Source: JAKAGZ01 sp964412105
GTDB lineage: Bacteria > Bacteroidota > Ignavibacteria > Ignavibacteriales > Ignavibacteriaceae
Length of the DNA stretch: 64,000 bases
Assembly: GCA_964412105.1 (NCBI GenBank)
Contig: CAYPNM010000002.1
Location: 1 to 64,000, forward strand
Direction of reading: 5' to 3'
Part shown: piece after piece, positions 1 to 9,092 of the stretch
How the letters are laid out: each line of letters begins with the position of its first letter
Numbering within the stretch: the first letter of the stretch is position 1
Translations under genes and position numbers: made by a program
Notes under the pieces: generated by a model
What the model was told of the DNA's origin: nothing
What the model saw: the letters and a program-made list of their open reading frames with translations, nothing else
The model's database searches: none

Positions 1-731
1 ACTTTTCCGCCACCAAGAGAAGCAAGAACGATTAGTCGCCCGTCTATTTTCAGGCAATCTAAATTTTTCTTAAAATATGGTCCTGCTATAAAATCGACAA
101 TAATATCAATACCATTTTGATTTGTAAAATTCAATATTTCATCAGCAAAGTTCTGTGAATTATAATCAATGGCTTTTTTAGCTCCAAGGTCAATACAAAT
201 TTTGTGTTTTGAGGGCGAGGCAGTAATAAAAACTTCCGCTCCCGTTTCTTTTGCAATTTGAATTGCGGCTGTACCTACGCCGCTTCCACCAGCGTGAATC
301 AAAACCGAATTTCCCTTTTCCAATTTCCCATACCATATCAACGCCTGATATGCAGTCAAAAACACTTCAGGAATTGAAGCGGCTTGGATGAAAGAAAATT
401 TCTCCGGTATTCTCATTGCCATATTTTCATTTATTACTGCAAATTCTGCATAGCCGCCGCCAGGAATGAGTCCGAATACTTTATCTCCTTTATTCCATTT
501 GGTAACCAACCGTCCTGTTTCCGCAACCATACCAGAAATTTCTAAACCAAGTATTGGGCTTGCCCCTTTAGGTGGCGGATATTTACCCATTCTTTGTAGT
601 GTGTCAGCACGATTTAAGGCAGTCGCTTTAACCTGAACTAAAATCTCATTTTCTGAGAGAACCGGATTTTTGCACTCATCAATTTTTAATACATCGGGTG
701 GGCCTGGTTTATCATAAATTACTGCTCTCAT
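1..731 (-). CDS. NAD(P)H:quinone oxidoreductase, zinc-independent MDR family (partial)
   Basis: The reading frame starts at the ATG at 729-731, behind an AGGAT ribosome-binding site, and runs off the left edge, so the C-terminal part is missing. The visible 243 residues show the GroES-like N-terminal domain of medium-chain dehydrogenases (ALNRADTLQRMGKYP near residues 43-57) and the start of the nucleotide-binding fold (HAGGSGVGTAAIQIAK). The substrate loop and the lack of the zinc-site cysteines fit the quinone oxidoreductase/PIG3 subgroup, which reduces quinones with NADPH in the cytoplasm. It follows the hydrolase gene on the same strand after about 100 bp and may be co-transcribed. The exact substrate cannot be read from the sequence. 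Confidence 0.85.
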   Translation of the reverse strand, partial: MRAVIYDKPGPPDVLKIDECKNPVLSENEILVQVKATALNRADTLQRMGKYPPPKGASPILGLEISGMVAETGRLVTKWNKGDKVFGLIPGGGYAEFAVINENMAMRIPEKFSFIQAASIPEVFLTAYQALIWYGKLEKGNSVLIHAGGSGVGTAAIQIAKETGAEVFITASPSKHKICIDLGAKKAIDYNSQNFADEILNFTNQNGIDIIVDFIAGPYFKKNLDCLKIDGRLIVLASLGGGK

Positions 732-832
732 TATATCCTTTTTAAAATGATTGAAACTTCACAAATTTTCTGAATACCCACAGATTAAAAATAAAAACAG
801 CAATTAGGCTTATTTCCCTTAAGAAGAATTGC

Positions 833-1621
833 TTATAGGGTCGATAGAAATTTTTCTACTTTTGCATTGAAAAATTCGGGGTTTTCAACTGGAGTAACGT
901 GCCCGGCTTCCGGAACCACATGAAATTCAGAACCATTTATTTTATCAGCCATAGCTTTCATAACAGCAGGTGTTGTCAACTTATCCTCCTCACCACAGAG
1001 GACCAGTACAGGGACCTTTATTTGAGGAAGATAGCTGGTTGTATCGGTTCTCGCTGCCATTGCCAGTAAACATCCTTTTAAACCAGCCGGAACAGATGCT
1101 TTAGCGCGTGAAACTACCTCCTCATACTCTTTTTTATTATTATTTATAAATCTTTCCGCAAAACATTTTTGAACGAAGTTTTCAGCAAACTTTTCTGCGC
1201 CGAAGTTATTTATTTCTTTTATTGCATTAGCACGATTTATTTTCCCTGCATTATTGTCGGCTTCTGATTTAGTATCACATAATATTAATGCTTTAAACTT
1301 TTCCTCGTCCCGCTCAATGGCGCGCAGAGCAATATATCCTCCCATTGAAAGCCCACACAATACGGGGTGTATTAACTTAAACTCTTCAATTAATCCGAAA
1401 AGATCATCAACAAAATTCTCTATAGTAAACTGCCCATCACCTGCGGGTGATTTACCTAAGCCACGGATATCATAAGTAAAACAGTTGTAATTTTCTTTAA
1501 AGCGATCTATTTGCAAATCCCACATTTTATGATCAAAAGGAAAGCCATGTATAAAAACTATCGATTGTTTTTTCTCGCTGCCCTTTTGATATGTTAAAAG
1601 ATTGTTATTAATTGTAGCCAT
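833..1621 (-). CDS. Alpha/beta-fold hydrolase
   Basis: A 262-residue single-domain alpha/beta hydrolase with no signal peptide, so probably cytoplasmic. Visible signatures are the oxyanion motif HGFPFD (25-30), the nucleophile elbow GLSMGG with Ser92, the acid in GEEDKLT (Asp213) and His241 in AGHVTPVENP. This layout resembles 3-oxoadipate enol-lactonase, haloperoxidase and esterase relatives, but the cap region (about residues 120-190) is divergent and the substrate is unknown. It lies upstream of the quinone oxidoreductase on the same strand. It is divergent from the DUF3078 gene at 1675; the 53 bp between them must hold both promoters. Confidence 0.85.
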   Translation of the reverse strand: MATINNNLLTYQKGSEKKQSIVFIHGFPFDHKMWDLQIDRFKENYNCFTYDIRGLGKSPAGDGQFTIENFVDDLFGLIEEFKLIHPVLCGLSMGGYIALRAIERDEEKFKALILCDTKSEADNNAGKINRANAIKEINNFGAEKFAENFVQKCFAERFINNNKKEYEEVVSRAKASVPAGLKGCLLAMAARTDTTSYLPQIKVPVLVLCGEEDKLTTPAVMKAMADKINGSEFHVVPEAGHVTPVENPEFFNAKVEKFLSTL

Positions 1622-1674
1622 ATTTCTAATAAATTTTTATAGTTAACATAAATATAAAAAATATAAGGGCGGTT

Positions 1675-2523
1675 ATGAAAAAATATGGCGTAATTATTAT
1701 CTTAATCTTCTTTTGTTCATTAACTCAAATATTCCCACAACAGGATACAACAAAAAAAGTGGGATGGTTTCCGAGCGGAGTTGCCGGCTTAAATCTAAGC
1801 CAGATAGCATTAAATAATTGGACGCAGGGCGGTGATAACGCCCTTTCATGGGTATTAAATGGAAATTTTTCGCTAAAATACACTGATAAAAACATTACAT
1901 TCGACAACACATTAAATATAGCATATGGCAGAACAAAACTTGGAAGCGGAGATTTTCGAACCAATGATAACGACATTTATCTTGTAAACCTTATCTCAAA
2001 GGACCTGGGTTGGGCTTTAAATCCTTTTTTCAGCAACTCTGTAAGGACAGCAATCACCACGGGTTATGATTACTCTCTAACTCCCCCACAGGAAATTGCA
2101 AACTTTTTCGATCCAGGTTATGTAACTCAGACTCTCGGTTTTACTTACAATAAAGAGAAACAATTTAATACAAGACTCGGTATAGCTACACAGGAAACCT
2201 TTACTAAAAATAACACGAAATATACCGATGATCCTACTACGCCAGAAATCGAAAAATTCAAACTTGAAACAGGTATAGAATCCGTAACTAATGCCGAATA
2301 TACTCTGGCGGAAAATTTGTTAGCAAAGAGTAGTCTTCGCCTATTTACCAGATTTAAAGATCTTTCAGTCTGGGATGTTAGATGGGATAACGCGATTGTA
2401 GCAAAAGTAAACAATTTTATAAATGTTAACTTTGCTTTTTTAATGGTTTATCAACAAGATCAATCTACAAAAGTTCAAATAAAGGAAGCTCTTCAGCTGG
2501 GAATAGTGTATACAATATTTTAA
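1675..2523 (+). CDS. DUF3078 family outer-membrane-type protein
   Basis: 282 residues with a Sec signal peptide (MKKYGVIIILIFFCSLTQIFPQQ, cleaved near residue 22), then a beta-strand-rich body that opens with a segment typical of DUF3078 proteins of Bacteroidota (LNLSQIALNNWTQGGDNALS). It ends in an aromatic-terminated strand (LGIVYTIF), as outer membrane barrels do. Function is unknown; the family is common as a single outer membrane protein. The start follows AAGGGCGG. A hairpin with a T-rich tail follows the stop, so it is probably a single-gene unit. Confidence 0.75.
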   Translation: MKKYGVIIILIFFCSLTQIFPQQDTTKKVGWFPSGVAGLNLSQIALNNWTQGGDNALSWVLNGNFSLKYTDKNITFDNTLNIAYGRTKLGSGDFRTNDNDIYLVNLISKDLGWALNPFFSNSVRTAITTGYDYSLTPPQEIANFFDPGYVTQTLGFTYNKEKQFNTRLGIATQETFTKNNTKYTDDPTTPEIEKFKLETGIESVTNAEYTLAENLLAKSSLRLFTRFKDLSVWDVRWDNAIVAKVNNFINVNFAFLMVYQQDQSTKVQIKEALQLGIVYTIF

Positions 2524-2534
2524 ATTACTTTATA

Positions 2535-2579
2535 AAAGATGCATTGTTTCTGGAACAGTAGCCAAGCAATTGCATCTTT
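2535..2579 (+). terminator. Candidate intrinsic terminator after the DUF3078 gene
   Basis: AAAGATGCA at 2535-2543 pairs perfectly with TGCATCTTT at 2571-2579. Three more pairs lie beyond a one-base bulge, and an inner CTG/CAG closes part of the long loop. The tail (TTTGCTTCTTCT) is T-rich but not a pure U tract, so efficiency is uncertain. Confidence 0.5.
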
Positions 2580-2606
2580 GCTTCTTCTCACAAATCTAAA
2601 GATAAA

Positions 2607-4067
2607 ATGAAAGTTGCATTCGTTGTCTCCGAGACCTTTCCCTTTGCAAAGACTGGTGGACTAGCCGATGTTGCGGGAGCTCTTCCTAAAGCACTTTCAA
2701 GACTGGGTTGCGATATAAAACTTTTTATGCCAAAATATGGTATAATAGACGAACGTAAATATCAGTTAAAATTTATTGAATCATTCAATATTCCAATTCG
2801 GATAGCGGGCAATATCAGAAACACCTTTTTACACAAAGGCTTTTTGCCCGGCACAAATGTAGAAGTTAATTTCATTGATTGTCCTTATTATTTCAACCGA
2901 GGAAGAATTTATACAAATGATGAGGATGAGGATGAACGTTTTATCCTTTTTAATAAAGCAGTCATTGAAATAATACAAAAATCAGGTTGGTTTCCTGATA
3001 TTATTCATTGCAACGACTGGCAGACAGGTCTACTTCCTCATTATATAAAAGCTAACTATAGCAGGGATTCTAAATTTAGCAAGACAAAAACACTTTTTAC
3101 TATCCATAATATTGGTTACCAAGGAATCTTTAAAAACGACACCTTTTACAAGTCAGAAATTAATAAGGATATAATAAATAAATTTGATCCGGATCCGGCT
3201 GATGATTTTTCATTCTTGAAAACAGGGATACTATTTTCAGATATTATTAACACCGTAAGCCAAGCTTATGCAAACGAAATTATCTCCCCCGAGTACGGCT
3301 CTGGAATGGAAGCGATATTAAAAAAAAGAAAAAACAAATTATATGGAATAATTAATGGAATTGATTATTCAGAATGGGACCCCCTTACTGATGAAAACAT
3401 TCCATTTCATTTCGGTATTAATAATCTGAATTTCAAAAAGAGAAATAAAAAATACCTGCTTGAGAACTTTGATTTAAAGTATAATGAAGATATTCCATTA
3501 ATCGGGGTGGTCTCAAGAATGGTCAAACAAAAGGGATTTGATATTGTCGAAAAAGTATCAAAGGAATTAATGAATTTAAATTTGCAGTGGGTTATTCTGG
3601 GAAGTGGAGAGAATCAATATGAAGATCTATTCCGTTCTCTTACCCATACTTACCCCGACAAAGTTGCCAATTATATTGGCTACAACAATCAATTGGCACA
3701 TCTTATTGAAGCCGGTTCCGATATGTTTCTTATGCCTTCTCACTACGAACCTTGCGGCTTAAACCAGCTTTATAGCCTTAGATATGGTACGGTTCCCATT
3801 GTTCGCAAAACCGGCGGTTTAGCTGATACTGTCAAAGATTGGCACGAATTAAAAGATTCGGGAAGCGAAAGCGGAACAGGATTCTCTTTCAATAGCTATT
3901 CTGCATCTGCGTTGCTGACAACAGTCACAAGGGCGCTTGATACTTTTTATAACAGGGAAATATGGAAAAAAATTCAAATCAATGGAATGAATAAGGATTT
4001 TTCGTGGGAACGTTCAGGGAAAGAGTACATTAAATTATACAAGAAGGCAATGGGCAAAAGAAATTAA
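2607..4067 (+). CDS. glgA: Glycogen synthase (ADP-glucose type, GT5)
   Basis: 486 residues, the usual size for bacterial GlgA, which transfers glucose from ADP-glucose to the growing alpha-1,4-glucan. The ADP-glucose-binding KTGGL motif is at residues 15-19. The starch-synthase catalytic domain continues through HCNDWQTGL and TIHNIGYQG. The C-terminal GT-B half holds GVVSRMVKQKGFD and the EPCGLNQLYSLRYGTVPIVRKTGGL block. No other glycogen gene is in the window. Its 3' end overlaps the convergent pstB stop by 4 bp. Confidence 0.96.
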   Translation: MKVAFVVSETFPFAKTGGLADVAGALPKALSRLGCDIKLFMPKYGIIDERKYQLKFIESFNIPIRIAGNIRNTFLHKGFLPGTNVEVNFIDCPYYFNRGRIYTNDEDEDERFILFNKAVIEIIQKSGWFPDIIHCNDWQTGLLPHYIKANYSRDSKFSKTKTLFTIHNIGYQGIFKNDTFYKSEINKDIINKFDPDPADDFSFLKTGILFSDIINTVSQAYANEIISPEYGSGMEAILKKRKNKLYGIINGIDYSEWDPLTDENIPFHFGINNLNFKKRNKKYLLENFDLKYNEDIPLIGVVSRMVKQKGFDIVEKVSKELMNLNLQWVILGSGENQYEDLFRSLTHTYPDKVANYIGYNNQLAHLIEAGSDMFLMPSHYEPCGLNQLYSLRYGTVPIVRKTGGLADTVKDWHELKDSGSESGTGFSFNSYSASALLTTVTRALDTFYNREIWKKIQINGMNKDFSWERSGKEYIKLYKKAMGKRN

Positions 4068-4873
4068 CCGAATCTACCCGTAACATAATCTTCCGTTTGT
4101 TTGTTTTTAGGAGCTGTAAATATCTTTGTTGTTTTGTCAATTTCAATCAACTTACCCATATAAAGGAACGCGGTGTAATCGCTAACCCTTGATGCCTGCT
4201 GCATATTGTGAGTAACAATTACTATCGTAAATTTCTTTTTAAGCTCAAAAATCAATTCTTCAATTTTAGCGGTAGAGATCGGATCCAGAGCGCTTGCCGG
4301 TTCATCCATTAAAAGAATTTCTGGTTGAACTGCCAATGCACGAGCTATGCACAGTCGCTGTTGCTGACCACCGGACAGGCTGACCCCTGAATTTTTCAAA
4401 ACGTCCTTTACCTCATCCCACAACGCGGCTTGTTTCAGACTTCTTTCCACAATTTCTTCCAAAGTCTTTTTGTTCCGGAATCCATTCATTTTCAATCCAA
4501 CAGTCACATTATGTGCTATAGAGAGGGTTGGAAATGGATTTGCTTTTTGAAAAACCATTCCAATCCTTCTTCTTAAATATACCGGGTCAATCTTCATAAT
4601 ATCTTCACCGTCAAAAATAATCTCGCCAGTAATAGTGCCTCCCACGACTTCATGCATTCTATTAAGACTTCTTAAAAAAGTAGATTTTCCGCATCCCGAA
4701 GGACCAATTATTGCAAGGACTTTGTGATCACTAATGTCGAGAGAAATACTGTCGAGAACCTTTGTCTTTCCAAAAAAGGCAGATAAATTCTTGACTGAAA
4801 GCTTTATATCCTCACCAAAGTGTGTTTCCATCTCTTTAGTAGCCTTAATATCCATTACTTCATTTACTCTCAT
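4064..4873 (-). CDS. pstB: Phosphate ABC transporter ATP-binding protein
   Basis: 269 residues. Walker A GPSGCGKST is at 57-65, the ABC signature LSGGQ at 166-170, Walker B LLMDEP at 187-192, and the switch His is in IVTHNM. It matches PstB, the ATPase that powers high-affinity phosphate import at the inner membrane face. It is the last gene of the porin-pstS-pstC-pstA-pstB run. About 25 residues precede the ABC core, and no strong ribosome-binding site is visible before the chosen ATG, so an internal Met (7 or 16) could be the true start. phoU does not follow: the gene ends against the convergent glgA. Confidence 0.95.
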   Translation of the reverse strand: MRVNEVMDIKATKEMETHFGEDIKLSVKNLSAFFGKTKVLDSISLDISDHKVLAIIGPSGCGKSTFLRSLNRMHEVVGGTITGEIIFDGEDIMKIDPVYLRRRIGMVFQKANPFPTLSIAHNVTVGLKMNGFRNKKTLEEIVERSLKQAALWDEVKDVLKNSGVSLSGGQQQRLCIARALAVQPEILLMDEPASALDPISTAKIEELIFELKKKFTIVIVTHNMQQASRVSDYTAFLYMGKLIEIDKTTKIFTAPKNKQTEDYVTGRFG

Positions 4874-4882
4874 TGCTGTGGA

Positions 4883-5740
4883 TCAATATTTTGAACGTGT
4901 AATTAATCTAAAAACTAAGCTAAAAATAGAAATCAATATTATTAACACTAATGCAGCAGTCCAAGCCTGATCGTTCCAGTCTTTATATGGCGCAGAAGCA
5001 TATTGATATATATATACCGTTAAGGAAGCAATAGGTTCAAAAACATTTGTTGACCAGAACCTGTTAGATAGTGCTGTAAATAAGAGAGGAGCCGTTTCTC
5101 CGGCAGCTCTGGATAAGCCGAGCAAAATTCCCGTTGCAATTCCTTTCCAAGCTGTTTTGAGAACAATGTTTAGCGTTATTTTCCACTTGGGGATACCAAG
5201 CGCGAGCCCCGCTTCTCTGTAAGAATGGGGAACCAACTTTATCATTTCTTCCGTAGTTCTTGTTACTGTTGGAATCATCAGAATAGCTAAAGCAACACCG
5301 CCCGCCAAAGCAGAAAAGCTTTTCATAGGAATTACAACCAAGGTATAAGCAACTACTCCAACCACTATTGAAGGGACGCCGCTTAATACATCAGTAAGAA
5401 AACGGACAACCGAACCAAACTTATTCTTTCCAAACTCAGATAAATAGGTTCCGGTAAAGATCCCAACCGGGATTCCGATCGCTCCTCCAATGCCAATTAA
5501 AATAAGCGTACCTACGATCGCGTTTGCCATTCCACCACCTGATTCTCCTACAGGCGTTGGCATTTTAGTAAAAAAGTTAATATTAAGATTTGCGATCCCC
5601 TGATGAATAGTATAGTAAAAAATAAAAATTAACGGCACAAGCGTCACAAGTGCGGCAAGTAATGATAACGACAACATTATAATGTTTGTCGCTTTCCTTC
5701 TGTAAAAGAATAGTTTTTTCAAGCTTGTTTTACTTTCCAC
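4883..5740 (-). CDS. pstA: Phosphate ABC transporter permease PstA
   Basis: 285 residues with six predicted transmembrane helices and the binding-protein-dependent permease loop (EAGLALGIPKWKITLNIVLKTAWKGI) that docks on PstB. It forms the inner membrane channel together with PstC. Its start lies 22 bp inside the end of pstC, suggesting translational coupling, and pstB follows after 9 bp. Confidence 0.94.
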   Translation of the reverse strand: MESKTSLKKLFFYRRKATNIIMLSLSLLAALVTLVPLIFIFYYTIHQGIANLNINFFTKMPTPVGESGGGMANAIVGTLILIGIGGAIGIPVGIFTGTYLSEFGKNKFGSVVRFLTDVLSGVPSIVVGVVAYTLVVIPMKSFSALAGGVALAILMIPTVTRTTEEMIKLVPHSYREAGLALGIPKWKITLNIVLKTAWKGIATGILLGLSRAAGETAPLLFTALSNRFWSTNVFEPIASLTVYIYQYASAPYKDWNDQAWTAALVLIILISIFSLVFRLITRSKY

Positions 5741-6747
5741 TTTCGTTCAGTGCTCCACACTAGTAAACGCGCAAAGATATTTATTATAATAGTTATTACA
5801 AACAGAACCAAGGCTAGTTCTATTAATGCATTTAAATATAAATTTGAGGTGGCTTCCGTGAATTCATTTGCCAAAACACTGGCCATTGTATAGCCCGGAT
5901 CCAAAAGTGAAAAAGAAATCTCGGGCCGGTTACCAATCACCATTGTAACAGCCATAGTCTCTCCAATAGCTCTTCCTAAACCTAGAATTATTGCCCCGAG
6001 CAATCCAGATTTCGCATAGCTTAAAACAACTTTAATCACCTCCCACTTAGTTGCTCCAAGGGCATATGATGCCTCGCGTTGTGTATCCGGCACGGATTTC
6101 AAAACGTCCCTTGAAATAGAAGATATAATCGGCAGAACCATAATTGAAAGTATAATCCCTGCTGCAAGCATACCGAAGCCATAAGGTGCACCTTGAAAAA
6201 AGGGTCCTTCCGGGAATTTATTTTGAAGAAAAGGTTCAACAGATTCTCTAAGCCATGGAACCAAAACAAATATACCCCAAAGGCCATAGATAACACTTGG
6301 TATTCCTGCCAATAACTCGGTTAGGAACGAAAGCGGTTTTTCAAGCCATGGTGGTGCAAGTTCCGATAAAAAAACCGCAACTCCAAGTCCGAGCGGAATA
6401 GCCAATATTAATCCTAGAACAGACGAAAAAATTGTACCAAAGATTACGGGTAGAGCGCCAAAAACTTCTGAGTAGGGATCCCAAGTTGTTGAAGTTAAAA
6501 ACCCCCAACCAAATTTTTTTATTGACAGGATAGAATGGGAATACATTTCCCACCCCATAAAAATTATTAAAAAAAAGACTAACACAGCAAAGAACCATGT
6601 TAGTCTTTCAAAAAAAATATCCCCGAGGTTATTATTCCCTAATATTTTCTTTAAGAATGTATCCCGTTTCTTGCGGGATTTCTCATTTTTCTTCTTAAAA
6701 TAATTCTGGACTTTATCAACGATTTCGCTTTCTTTTGGGCTATCCAC
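5719..6747 (-). CDS. pstC: Phosphate ABC transporter permease PstC
   Basis: 342 residues. A charged cytoplasmic N-terminal segment of about 50 residues (KKKNEKSRKKRD) precedes the first membrane helix, and the EAA-type loop is EASYALGATKWEVIKVVLSYAKSGL. It is the partner of PstA. It follows pstS after 14 bp and overlaps pstA by 22 bp. The N-terminal extension is common among PstC proteins and is not a fusion. Confidence 0.94.
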   Translation of the reverse strand: MDSPKESEIVDKVQNYFKKKNEKSRKKRDTFLKKILGNNNLGDIFFERLTWFFAVLVFFLIIFMGWEMYSHSILSIKKFGWGFLTSTTWDPYSEVFGALPVIFGTIFSSVLGLILAIPLGLGVAVFLSELAPPWLEKPLSFLTELLAGIPSVIYGLWGIFVLVPWLRESVEPFLQNKFPEGPFFQGAPYGFGMLAAGIILSIMVLPIISSISRDVLKSVPDTQREASYALGATKWEVIKVVLSYAKSGLLGAIILGLGRAIGETMAVTMVIGNRPEISFSLLDPGYTMASVLANEFTEATSNLYLNALIELALVLFVITIIINIFARLLVWSTERKWKVKQA

Positions 6748-6761
6748 TTGATCTTTTAATA

Positions 6762-7805
6762 CTATAGTTTTTTACCGTTACTAGTTATTGAATTCAGTTT
6801 TTGAAGATCCAGTTTCTGTACCGGCTTAGGCAGTGGAGCATAAAATAATTTTGTAGCATCTTCCTGACCTTTAGTTACTGCCCATTTTAGGAACTTAACA
6901 AGAGCCTCTGCGTGCGAACGATTTTTAATATCCTTAGGTATTACAACCCAGGAAAAACCGCTTATTGGATAAGAATTTTTGCCATCTGCATTTGTAATAA
7001 CTGCTCTTAAGTCTTTAGGCATATTGGCCGCTGCACCAGCTGCTGCGTCTGAAACTGTGTTAAAGCTTAGGCCTACAAAGTTACCAGATTTATTTTTTAA
7101 ATCACAGTATGGAAGATTATTTTGTTTTGCATAGGCTAATTCCACATAACCAATCGATCCTTCTGTCTGAGCAATTATGCCGGCAACACCTTCTGTTCCT
7201 TTTGCACCAAGCCCGACAGGCCAGTTAACCGCTGTACTATTACCAACCCTCTTAGCCCATTCGGGACTAACCTTAGTCAGATAACTGGTAAATATAAATG
7301 TTGTCCCGCTTCCATCCGAACGATGTGCAACTAAAATTGCTTTATTAGGAAGCTTTTTATCAGGATTCAATTTTACTAATCTTGGGTCATTCCATTTGGT
7401 AATTTTACCAAGATATATATCGGCAAGAGCTGCTCCATCAAGCTTAATTCCCTGCCCAACCGAAGGAAGATTGTAAGTAATAGCAACACCGCCGATAATA
7501 ATCGGTATGTGTACAACCTCGCTTCCTACTCCTTTTTTAAAGGCGTCCATTTGTTCCTGCGTCAAGGGCGCATCAGAAGCTCCAAAATCAACTGTCCCTG
7601 CAGTCACTTGACGAATTCCGCCGCCACTTCCTATTGAAGCATAATTTATTTCTACACCTGTCATTTTATGATAAGTATCGAACCACTTTGAAAAGATCGG
7701 GTAGTCAAATGTTGAGCCTGCACCGGTAAGCTTAACCTGTCCATATGATGGCAGCATAAAGGCTACCGCAAAAAGAAGGCTCAAAATTAGAGATTTTTTC
7801 ATCAT
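6762..7805 (-). CDS. pstS: Periplasmic phosphate-binding protein PstS
   Basis: 347 residues with a signal peptide cleaved near PSYG/QVKL (about residue 22). Phosphate-contacting stretches are visible: GAGSTFDYPIF, GSGGGIRQV, DFGASDAPLT and RSDGSGTTFIFTSYLTK. There is no lipobox Cys, so it is probably a soluble periplasmic protein. A strong AGGAGA site lies 6-7 bases before the first of two adjacent ATG codons. The porin gene is immediately upstream, consistent with one Pho-regulated operon. Confidence 0.95.
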   Translation of the reverse strand: MMKKSLILSLLFAVAFMLPSYGQVKLTGAGSTFDYPIFSKWFDTYHKMTGVEINYASIGSGGGIRQVTAGTVDFGASDAPLTQEQMDAFKKGVGSEVVHIPIIIGGVAITYNLPSVGQGIKLDGAALADIYLGKITKWNDPRLVKLNPDKKLPNKAILVAHRSDGSGTTFIFTSYLTKVSPEWAKRVGNSTAVNWPVGLGAKGTEGVAGIIAQTEGSIGYVELAYAKQNNLPYCDLKNKSGNFVGLSFNTVSDAAAGAAANMPKDLRAVITNADGKNSYPISGFSWVVIPKDIKNRSHAEALVKFLKWAVTKGQEDATKLFYAPLPKPVQKLDLQKLNSITSNGKKL

Positions 7806-7861
7806 TTTTTTCTCCTGTTATTAAATATAATAAATTAAATTATCCTATACTGAAATCTCTT

Positions 7862-8929
7862 TTAAAAATTCCAGAAGAATGACACCCTTGGGGTTACGTC
7901 ACTTTTATCTCCGCCGTTAGTTGGAGTTGCCTGATGCGTAAAGATTTCTATGTTTGGTGTTACGCTTACATTTTTAATTGGATTAAACTGAACTCCAACG
8001 AGCATTAAATTCGTCCCGTCACTACCTGTATCTGTGTTAGGATCAAAATTATCAAAGCGTCCGACCAACTGAGCGTTATCACTTAAGTTAGCATATGCCC
8101 AAACAGAAATTCCACGTGAATTCAATGATTGTGCAGCAGCCGTAGTTGACAAAACTGCGTTCTGCATTGATCTTATAAAGCCCTCGACTCCAAGCGCAAA
8201 AGAACCTTTAACTTTGTAGTTCAAAAAGAGAGCGCCAACATAAGAAGAATTGCTTTTGCTTGTGTTGTCATAGGGGTCTGTTATATCAGGAGCCGTTGCG
8301 TAATCACCATAAACAGTGATTAAAACATTTTCTGAAGGAATAAATTCCAGTTGTCCATAAAATCTTTTGTATTTATCTGTTTCCGGTTTATTACCAGAGT
8401 TATTACCTACTTTTAGCCAATATTTAACAGTACCGCTTTGATCAAATTTTCCTTTTAGGTCAACACCCATATCTCTGGAACCAACAATATGATTAAGGTC
8501 CATGATGGTTTTTTCAAGATACCTGTGCCCCCAAGCACCTTCAGAAACATCAAATGCAGGTGTTGGTGAAATACCAAAAATAAGATCTGATCCGGAAAAT
8601 ACATTCTTCCATTTTAACCAGGCATCTTTTACCATAACACCAAACTCGGTCTTCCCTCCACCGCTACCTATTTGGTCAGTTTCCAGACGAAATCTCGAAG
8701 AAAAATCCTCGGACAGTGTAAAGTCTCCCGTAAAATAAACTCTATTGATACGCACCCCATTAAGGTCTTTATTTGCCGGACTAAAAGAACTGGCATTATA
8801 AAAAAAATCGCCAAATGTTAGCCCATGAATATTAACTTTCGGATAAGTTCCTTTATCCTGAGCGTTAGCTGAAAAAGCAAATAAAGCAGTTAGGAGTATA
8901 GAAAAAAGAGTCAATACCCTTGTTCTCAT
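7862..8929 (-). CDS. Outer membrane porin, phosphate-selective porin-like, first gene of the pst operon
   Basis: 355 residues: a signal peptide (cleaved after FSANA, about residue 23), then a beta-barrel with alternating strands, ending in the outer membrane signature VSFFWNF with terminal Phe. The pattern (FGDFFYNAS, RVYFTGDFTLSEDFSSRFRLETDQ) fits the OprP/OprO-like porin group of Bacteroidota and Chlorobiota. Its place in front of pstS, behind a Pho-box-like array, suggests it carries phosphate or polyphosphate across the outer membrane. That substrate is inferred from context. Ribosome-binding site AAAGGATCT precedes the ATG. Confidence 0.82.
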   Translation of the reverse strand: MRTRVLTLFSILLTALFAFSANAQDKGTYPKVNIHGLTFGDFFYNASSFSPANKDLNGVRINRVYFTGDFTLSEDFSSRFRLETDQIGSGGGKTEFGVMVKDAWLKWKNVFSGSDLIFGISPTPAFDVSEGAWGHRYLEKTIMDLNHIVGSRDMGVDLKGKFDQSGTVKYWLKVGNNSGNKPETDKYKRFYGQLEFIPSENVLITVYGDYATAPDITDPYDNTSKSNSSYVGALFLNYKVKGSFALGVEGFIRSMQNAVLSTTAAAQSLNSRGISVWAYANLSDNAQLVGRFDNFDPNTDTGSDGTNLMLVGVQFNPIKNVSVTPNIEIFTHQATPTNGGDKSDVTPRVSFFWNF

Positions 8930-8991
8930 ATTAGATCCTTTTTGTTTGTTAATAAATTAAGTTTTAAGTATGAGTTCTCTATCTTGGATGT

Positions 8992-8999
8992 CAAAGCTA
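8992..8999 (-). promoter_or_regulatory. Candidate -7 promoter element (TAnnTTTG) of the porin-pst operon
   Basis: On the minus strand the octamer TAGCTTTG matches the Bacteroidetes sigma-A element TAnnTTTG exactly. It sits nine bases downstream of the Pho-box-like array and about 63 bases upstream of the porin start. No TTTG -33 element is visible, as expected where an activator replaces it. Use of this promoter type in this organism is inferred. Confidence 0.5.
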
Positions 9000-9008
9000 T
9001 AAAAGGGA

Positions 9009-9047
9009 TATTAAGGCAACATTAAGGGAATGTTATGAAATTGTTAA
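9009..9047 (-). promoter_or_regulatory. Pho-box-like array: four direct repeats with 11 bp period
   Basis: Read on the minus strand, four hexamers follow at exactly 11 bp steps: TTAACA (9042-9047), ATAACA (9031-9036), TTAATG (9020-9025) and TTAATA (9009-9014). The 11 bp period and the TT(A/C/T)A(C/T)A-like hexamers are what PhoB/PhoP response regulators bind in other bacteria. The array lies directly upstream of a -7-like element and the phosphate porin-pst genes. No phoB or phoR gene is in the window. Confidence 0.75.
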
Positions 9048-9092
9048 GCTTTATCTTCGATATTGCAGTTATTGGCTTTTGTCGATTAGCTC

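Noticed and set aside
4064..4067. Four-base overlap of convergent glgA and pstB stops as a sign of error
   Set aside because: Both C-termini are complete and family-typical; short convergent overlaps are normal. The same holds for 10112-10115.
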